This document shows positions 58,333-64,000 of a stretch of 64,000 nt of DNA, one piece after another (positions within the stretch are counted from its first letter, which is position 1; each line of letters begins with the position of its first letter). The translations under genes were made by a program, and so were the position numbers. This DNA comes from Crocodylus rhombifer (lineage: Eukaryota; Chordata; Crocodylia; Crocodylidae). The notes below the pieces were generated by a model. It worked only from the letters and a program-made list of their open reading frames with translations, did not search any database and was not told where the DNA came from. Location of the stretch: the NCBI GenBank assembly GCA_038503035.1, contig JAVSML010024622.1, positions 726,097-790,096 of the forward strand, given 5' to 3'.

Positions 58333-59240
58333 CTCTTTCATAGATTTCATAGATTTCATAGACATTAGGGCTGGAAGGGACCTCGGGAGATCATCGAGTC
58401 CAGCCCCCTGCCCAAAGGGCAGGAAGTCAGCTGGAGTCATAGGATCCCAGCAAGATAAGCATCCAATTTACTCTTGAAGGTGTTCAATGTAGGTGCTTGA
58501 ACTACCTCCGCTGGCAGGCTGTTCCAGACCTTGGGGGCTCGGACAGTAAAGAAATTCTTCCTTATGTCCAGCCTAAAACGGTCTTGCAGGAGTTTGTGAC
58601 CGTTCAACCTCGTCATCCCTTGGGGCGCTCTGGTGAACAGACGTTCCCCCAGATCCTGGTGTTCACCCCTGATAAACTTATAGGCGGCCATCAGATCACC
58701 CCTGAGCCTGCGCTTTTCCAGGCTAAAGAGTCCCGTGGCTCTCAGCCTGTCATCGTAAGATCTGTTTTCCTGACCTCTGATCATGTGCGTGGCTCTCCTC
58801 TGGACTCTCTCAAGCTTCTCCACATCCTTTTTGAATTGTGGAGCCCAAAACTGGACGCAGTACTCCAGCTGCGGTCTCACCAAGGCCGAGTACAAGGGGA
58901 GAATGACGTCCCGGGATTTGCTCGAGAAGCATCTATGGATGCACGCCAGCATTTTGGTCACTTTACTAGCCGCAGCATCGCATTGCAGGCTCATGTTCAT
59001 CTTGTGGTCAATGATGACCCCCAAGTCTCTTTCTTCTGTAGTGCTAACCAACGTAGCACTGCCGAGCCTATAAGGGTGCTGCAGGTTTTTCCTCCCAAGG
59101 TGGAGAACTTTGCATTTTTCGGTGTTAAACACCATGAGATTCTCGTCTGCCCATTTGCTGAGCTTGTCCAGGTCAGCCTGGATCACCCGCCTGTCCTCTG
59201 GCGTGGATGCTTTGCCCCAAAGTTTGGTGTCATCAGCATC
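58333..59240 (-). mobile_element. CR1 LINE, 5'-truncated, best preserved (copy C)
   Basis: The 3' tail has three ATAGATTTC-type repeats (58337-58362), then the 3' UTR, then the C-terminal part of ORF2. It is truncated in the RT domain at about 59240, just short of the FADD box. It lies antisense inside gypsy RT sequence. The intact reading frame suggests recent insertion relative to copies A and B. Confidence 0.93.
58437..59236 (-). pseudogene. CR1 ORF2 C-terminal part, uninterrupted frame
   Basis: The frame stays open for about 265 codons on the minus strand to its natural stop (58437-58439). It encodes [13 protein letters not shown] near the truncation, then [102 protein letters not shown] and AYLAGIL. 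This is the region after the RT catalytic box. Alone it has no enzymatic centre. It corresponds to copy A 7861-8652 without the frameshift at 8048. The first in-frame Met codon is at 59186, an internal position rather than a true start. Confidence 0.9.
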
Positions 59241-59289
59241 CTTGAGCTAAGAGAGGTAAGGAAGTGAGTCCCCAGACTCAGGGAGGCAG

Positions 59290-59420
59290 TGGTGATCATG
59301 CCCCACTCCAGGGTCCTATGGAGCTTTTTGGCCCACAGTGGGACCAGACTGTGAGCATACTTTTCAGTCATTGATTAGCAGCCTGACCCAAGCCCCAGTG
59401 CTAGCATATGTAGATGCTAA
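59290..59420 (+). pseudogene. Gypsy RT end / RNase H start fragment
   Basis: The frame at 59338 reads GPDCEHTFQSLISSLTQAPV then LAYVDAN, matching the gypsy connection between RT and RNase H (C-E-x-x-F-x-x-L-K-x-x-L-T-x-A-P-V-L). The first RNase H Asp would lie in the YVDAN stretch. The border with the next element falls about 59420. Confidence 0.7.
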
Positions 59421-59422
59421 CA

Positions 59423-59718
59423 GGGCTGGCTTGGGCACAAGGGTGCTTCAGTGTGGAGACTGCCTGCCGGCTAGCCCTGCACTGAAGCACCCTCGTACCC
59501 CAGCCAGCCCCTTCACAGCATGTTGAGCCAGGCTGGAGCAGCCCCAGGCTGGCAGGCTGACCCCCCAGGGTCCTCTGGCAGCTGGAGCTTCTCTGACCCA
59601 GCTCAGCTTGCTGTGGTTCCAGGTACATGTTCAAACATGGCACCCAAAAGCAATAAACTCCTACATGATATGTGCCAGAGTTTACTGCTGTGCATTAATT
59701 ACACATGTAGTTGTGCCC
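59423..59718. mobile_element. MITE-like element with 31-bp hairpin
   Basis: GGGCTGGCTTGGGCACAAGG onward (59423-59453) is the near-complement of 59480-59510, a 31-bp stem with a 26-base loop. Core words are shared with the 10.03-kb element. The right end complement GGGCACAACTACATGTG is a Harbinger-like family terminus. The left end is unclear. Confidence 0.5.
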
Positions 59719-59725
59719 ACAGATA

Positions 59726-60835
59726 GGAAACTAAGAGACAAAATAAGAATGCCTTGTGCAACCTCAAGAAAATCCAGAGGCAGGAATAGAAGAACCCATG
59801 GGAGAAAATAATAGGAAATAAAGGAAGGACAGATAGAAGGAAGACAGAACTTAGGGATGCGACTAGGAGAAAAGAGAGAAGTGAAAGGGGGTAAATGGGG
59901 AAGAATTAAGGGGATAAGGATAAAGGAGAAGTTGCTTTATTCAGGAAATAGGAAGAATGCTATTGCTCAAGTGCAAAGCAAAACAGAGACTCAGAAAGAA
60001 AAGACCATATAAGGAGATAAAATAAGGTAGGTAATTTGGAAAGAACAGAGATAGGTATTTTGCTGGTGTACAAATAAATAAACAGAAGAGAAAAAGCAAG
60101 AGAAGATGTGGAGAAAGAGTAAGAAGAGATGCCTGGGGTAAATGAATCTAGTCTAAAAATATTTTACTGATAATAAAACAAGTTGTGATAATGCTCTTAC
60201 CTAGTAAAGACTAAATTCCCACTGAGTCACATAAATGACTCTTATGATTGTATGTTACACACTGCTTGTGTTGCATGGCTCTTTAGTACCAATTCAGGGG
60301 ATATCTAGTAAACTACTGTTAGTAACAGCTACTCCTTTGACTCATTAAGTTGACATCTATGCTTTATAGAGATGATGGTCCCAAATTTAAATGACAATAT
60401 ATGGATAAGCAGCTACGGTGACAAATTGGTCCCAAATTTGTCCCTAATATAAGTATAAGTAAAGGAATCCTGCAACACAAATCTGCACAAGAAAAAGCAT
60501 AGCAAAGTAAATGCTCAGCGTGTAACTCCAGAATACTTCTGCTATTAAGGAATCTGGCTCTGTATTGGTAACAGAGTTATACCTCATTTGCCTGTGTAAC
60601 TGAGGGGAGTTTTAGGCCTGTTATGTTTACAGCAATATCAAAACTTAACCTCAGTAAAACACAAATGCCATGAAAAATGAGATTTCACCCAAGAAATCAC
60701 TGACCAGGACAAATAAGTTATTAAGTCATATTGATTTGTTTCATGTGAGCTAATTTTTACCAGAATAAACCACAAGTAACTCCACTGAGTTTAATCACCG
60801 TTCACTATTATACAGCCAATGTGAGATCAGAATCA
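59726..60835. other. Purine-rich then AT-rich non-coding sequence
   Basis: 59730-60130 is strongly A/G-rich on the plus strand, with AGGAA/GAAAG words. No gene or repeat terminus recognised. Confidence 0.5.
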
Positions 60836-61015
60836 AGTATCATAAAGATCTTTAAGTGTAGTAAAAGAGGGGGAGCAGAGGGAGTGCTTTTCCTGTGGGC
60901 TTTAATAGAACAATAGGGGTGGGAGGGACCTTGGAAGGTCATCTAGTCCAACTTTCCTCATGCCCCCCTCAAGGCGAGACCATCATCATCTGAACCATTG
61001 CATCCAAGTATTTGT
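60836..61015 (-). mobile_element. CR1-like 3' end repeat (shared with 56.17 kb)
   Basis: AATAGGGGTGGGAGGGACCT, TTGGAAGGTCATCTAGTCCA and GAACCATTGCATCCAAG are the same repeat as at 56173-56350, in the same orientation, and less degraded. Confidence 0.75.
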
Positions 61016-63208
61016 CATCTTCTCGTAAAAACTTCCCATGCTGGGGCATCTGCAGGCTTCTTCTTTTGTAATCTTACTAATATTGTAATATTTTTGCTCT
61101 CCTCCATGTATTTCCACTGCAAATGAAGGGCTGTACAGGGATCAGGAGGCTGATCTTGGCCAAGAGAAGGTAAAAGAAATAATTTCTTTTCCTCTGCTTG
61201 GGGATTTTCTGAGAATCCACAGAGAAAGGAATGAGGGGAGTTATTTAGTTTTGCTTCCTCTTTCCACAAAGAAATAGAAGGTGTTCTGGTAACAATAGAT
61301 GTTATCTAGTTTACGATGAAGTAGTACAAATTAAACCTGACTTAATCCTAAAGAAACTTACTGTTTCAGTTTCAGTGTAATTGATTCCTTTTCTTTCTGA
61401 TAATACCAGAGAAAGTACATCTAAAAAAATCAAGGAATATTTAGGTGGAGAAAACTGGAAACTGAATGAGTTTGAAAGTAACACTGCCAAGCCTGTTTCA
61501 GCACCTTGTGCACTTAACTGTTTGTAGTCCTGACATTCTTGCTAGCCATATTATTTTGTTAAATCTGGACCTAACCCTACATCTTTTCTGATGACTGTAA
61601 TTGTTCCAATACGTAAAGTAGAGAGGGGTCTTATTTAATAATAAAGAATCGGACTAAACATAATATGTCAGAGTTTCATTTTTATTATTGTTTCATTTTC
61701 ATGCCATGACATGTTTCAGTGGCCTAATCTTCATTATGCACAATTGCTACCTCTTATTGCAGTAGTAGTTCAATAAAAAATACACCTGCTGTTAAGCTAT
61801 TTTTTTACATTAAACATGCTTCATTATCAATAACAATAGTCAAACGAATGAAGAGATAAATATATGAAGGATATTTCACCAGATTTCCTTTTGCATAAGA
61901 CCTTGATTTTTCAGAACAAAATTATCATCTGTCTACTCAGTATTATAGTTTTGGAACATTATGTTCATGGAATAAATTTAAGTTAGAAACAGGTTAACTG
62001 TATTTATCTTTGTAAGATATTTTTGATCAATCCAAAAAACTGAATGATATTTTCACCTCTTCTTGCCCTATTTGTGTTAAATAGTCAATTCAATTAAAAA
62101 TGCTCCAAATAAATGTGTATTTGTTGCATTTACAATACAACTTCTTACTTAGTGGTGGATAGACATGGAAGTTCTTTTTCTGTATTACAGAAATTGCCTG
62201 TCTGTGACCATTAACATTCAAGTTGCTAAACAGTTTTAATTGTAACTGCCTGTTTTAATGTGCTCAGCAGTTATCTTTGGGATAAAAATTTCCAATTTGG
62301 GCCTCTTCTGACAGTGTTTTTTGTAAGCTTGAGAGAAACCCCTTTTTGAATGTAGTGTGAGTGAAGAAATGACCCTTGTTTGTATTAAAACTTTATAGAG
62401 CTGCACTAGGAAACCAAGATGATGTTTAGAGCTTATCTGAGTCTCATCTGAAGAGCAGTATTTTTTGCCCGTGGTTATCTTTGATTTTGTTTCACAAAGA
62501 TTAAGTCATTAGCATATTGCGTGGTGGTTAAGATTATTTCCATTGACCAAAGATACAGTTATAGGCAGGTGCCCAGAACATGAGTGTACAGCTAGGTAAG
62601 GATGCAGCTAGCAAGAGTTTAGAACTGTCATGGTATAGCTGTGTTGTAAGGAAATTGCTATCACAAACCTCCTAAGCCTGGAGCAAGGAACAAACTGTAT
62701 CTACCGTATTAGCAAAACTTCAAACACCTTATTCCAGATGTTCTTTCCCTGTCCCTGCCCATTTCTCCTTTAAAAATGAGTAGGAGAGCAAATGGAAGAT
62801 ACTGGTGTTACTAACATGTGAAGTCAAACATGACATTTCTAGAACTAAAACGGCTGTCGATGTTAACTTGGCCATGATACACAGGCAGGCTGTCTTGTTA
62901 AGGCATCCCTTTGAAGTAGTACACTTGACTGTAGTGCTAATGTGCTCCCAGTAATTATTAATGTATATGGTTATAGGCAGATACAGCTAGTCCTCAGGTT
63001 CTGAAATGTCCTTACGTGAGGGCTTGATCTTGCAACCTGAAGATTGCACTAATGTCATTACTGCATACATAATGCATGCAAAAGTTTGGATATATAATGT
63101 GTCTCATTTAAATATTTTGACTTGCCAGCCCTGTGTTGTGGCTGCCAGAATATATTCCTGTTGTCTAAGAAATTAAGATGGCAGCAAAGAAAAAGAAAAA
63201 AAAAGGAA
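61016..63208. other. AT-rich non-coding sequence
   Basis: About 2.2 kb without recognised exon or repeat. Confidence 0.5.
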
Positions 63209-63280
63209 ACCTTGGGATCCTAGAAAATGAGGGTTGGAAGGGATCTCATCTAGTTCAGCCCCCTGCTCAAATCTTGCCAC
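63209..63280 (-). mobile_element. CR1 3' tail fragment
   Basis: CCTTGGGATCCTAGAAAATG, GGGTTGGAAGGGATCTCATC and TAGTTCAGCCCCCTGCTCAA form a CR1 3' end on the minus strand. Confidence 0.75.
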
Positions 63281-63669
63281 CCTCTGCCTTCACTCTGTGC
63301 CCTCTTGAAGGGTCTTGCTTCCCCCCTGCAATCTGAAAGATATTGTTAGCTCCTGTTTAGAGGATTTTTTTTTTTGTGGCTTCCTGGTGTGTCACCAAAT
63401 GGGGCTTTCATCTTTATAGGTAGAAATAAGAGGCATCCCACGTCATTTGTAAGCTGATCTTGTAGCTGGCATTTGAAATGGGGTGATGGGTTGGGGTGCT
63501 ACATTTCAGTTCAATAGGCTCGTGTGTTCAGTTCTTTCGAAAACTACCTCCTCCTTGGCAAGTTGTGGTGAAGCGGGGTTAGCTTTTTTTAAAAAAGCTG
63601 TAAAACAACTCCAGCCGCTCCTCACGCCAGGATGGGTAAAAGTAAATAGTCAGGAACCACCAGATCGGG

Positions 63670-64000
63670 CAGAACTAACTCCTTTCCCGGAACGCGCCTG
63701 GCGCCGGCTGGGGGAAGGCAAGGGCCATCCTGCCTTTTATTCTGTTTTCTCACCTCACACCTGCGCCCTGCCTGTGCTGGGGAGCTCGGTCCTCTGTCAG
63801 CAAAGCCCCTTTCCCGCCTGCCCCCCCCCCGGGGCCCGGGCCGGGCCACCCCTTCCTGCCTCGCACGGAGGGCAACACGGGCCGGTGGCGGGGGATGTCG
63901 TGCGAGACCCTTTCGGAGGGGCAGACCCCACAGACACGCAGTCTTACCCTCCTACACACACACATACCCCCATACAATACAAGGGCACCTTACTACCCAA
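63670..64000. promoter_or_regulatory. Start of a CpG island at the window edge
   Basis: CpG-rich words (CGCGCCTGGCGCCGG, GGCCCGGGCCGGGCC, CGTGCGAGACC) begin near 63690 and run to about 63930, before a CA-rich stretch (63950-63970). It may mark a promoter of a gene outside the window. Open frames here are compositional. Confidence 0.5.

Larger units (their letters stand above)
57690..59420 (+). mobile_element. Second gypsy retrotransposon remnant, split by CR1 copy C
   Basis: Plus-strand protease (57705-57985), a linker, and the start of RT (58271-58332) are followed by antisense CR1 (58333-59240). Then comes the end of RT with the start of RNase H (about 59290-59420). Most of the RT palm between the halves is missing. 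The LTRs were not found. The protease style (D-S-x-S-Q-V-T) differs from the D-T-x-S-S of the 22-kb element, so it is a different gypsy lineage. Confidence 0.78.

Noticed and set aside
58238..58477. Open frame joining RT lead-in to FIDFIDFIDI
   Set aside because: The second part is the ATAGATTTC tail of antisense CR1 copy C read in frame, not protein.

Overview
This is vertebrate nuclear DNA with no compact gene organisation. It is AT-rich intergenic or intronic sequence packed with transposable elements. The commonest repeats are CR1 LINEs whose 3' ends carry tandem 'ATAGATTTC' tails, together with Ty3/gypsy retrotransposons, hAT transposons and short palindromic MITEs. That mix points to a non-avian sauropsid. 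A crocodilian fits best and a turtle cannot be excluded; this is inferred from repeat style, not from a recognised gene. I found no host protein-coding exon that I can name.

Layout. 1-5.3 kb: old hAT MITEs, tRNA-like SINE heads and a 5'-truncated CR1. 5.35-8.75 kb: a nearly complete CR1 (copy A, plus strand) with ORF1 tail, endonuclease and reverse transcriptase. 10-14.4 kb: MITEs and a 1,350-bp hAT element with a perfect 8-bp target duplication and a decayed transposase C-terminus. 15.1-16.6 kb: an older, heavily mutated CR1. 20.4-21.4 kb: GC-rich repeat with inverted arms and a CCCTG/CCCAG minisatellite. 22.17-29.64 kb: a composite gypsy locus with 5' LTR, tRNA-Gly primer site, SCAN-like gag, protease and integrase. 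It is split by a 3.6-kb antisense CR1 (copy B) and followed by an inverted integrase/RT segment and a partial 3' LTR. 30.2-33.4 kb: GC-rich duplicated or unclassified repeat and two hAT MITEs. 37.2-37.43 kb: a foldback element with an AGAT microsatellite in its loop. 37.44-38.15 kb: a CpG island with an RFX X-box and a TATA box, the best host promoter candidate. 44.6-56.3 kb: MITEs, SINE-like heads and an LTR with its polypurine tract. 57.7-59.4 kb: a second gypsy remnant, its RT interrupted by antisense CR1 copy C. 63.67 kb to the end: the start of another CpG island.

The most notable system is the 22-29.6 kb gypsy element. Its protease runs straight into the integrase, and a second copy shows integrase running into the start of RT. 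That is the Ty1/copia-like order known for Gmr1-like gypsy elements, and the gag carries the capsid segment related to the vertebrate SCAN domain. All retroelement reading frames here are broken. Apart from the CpG islands, nothing looks like an active gene.
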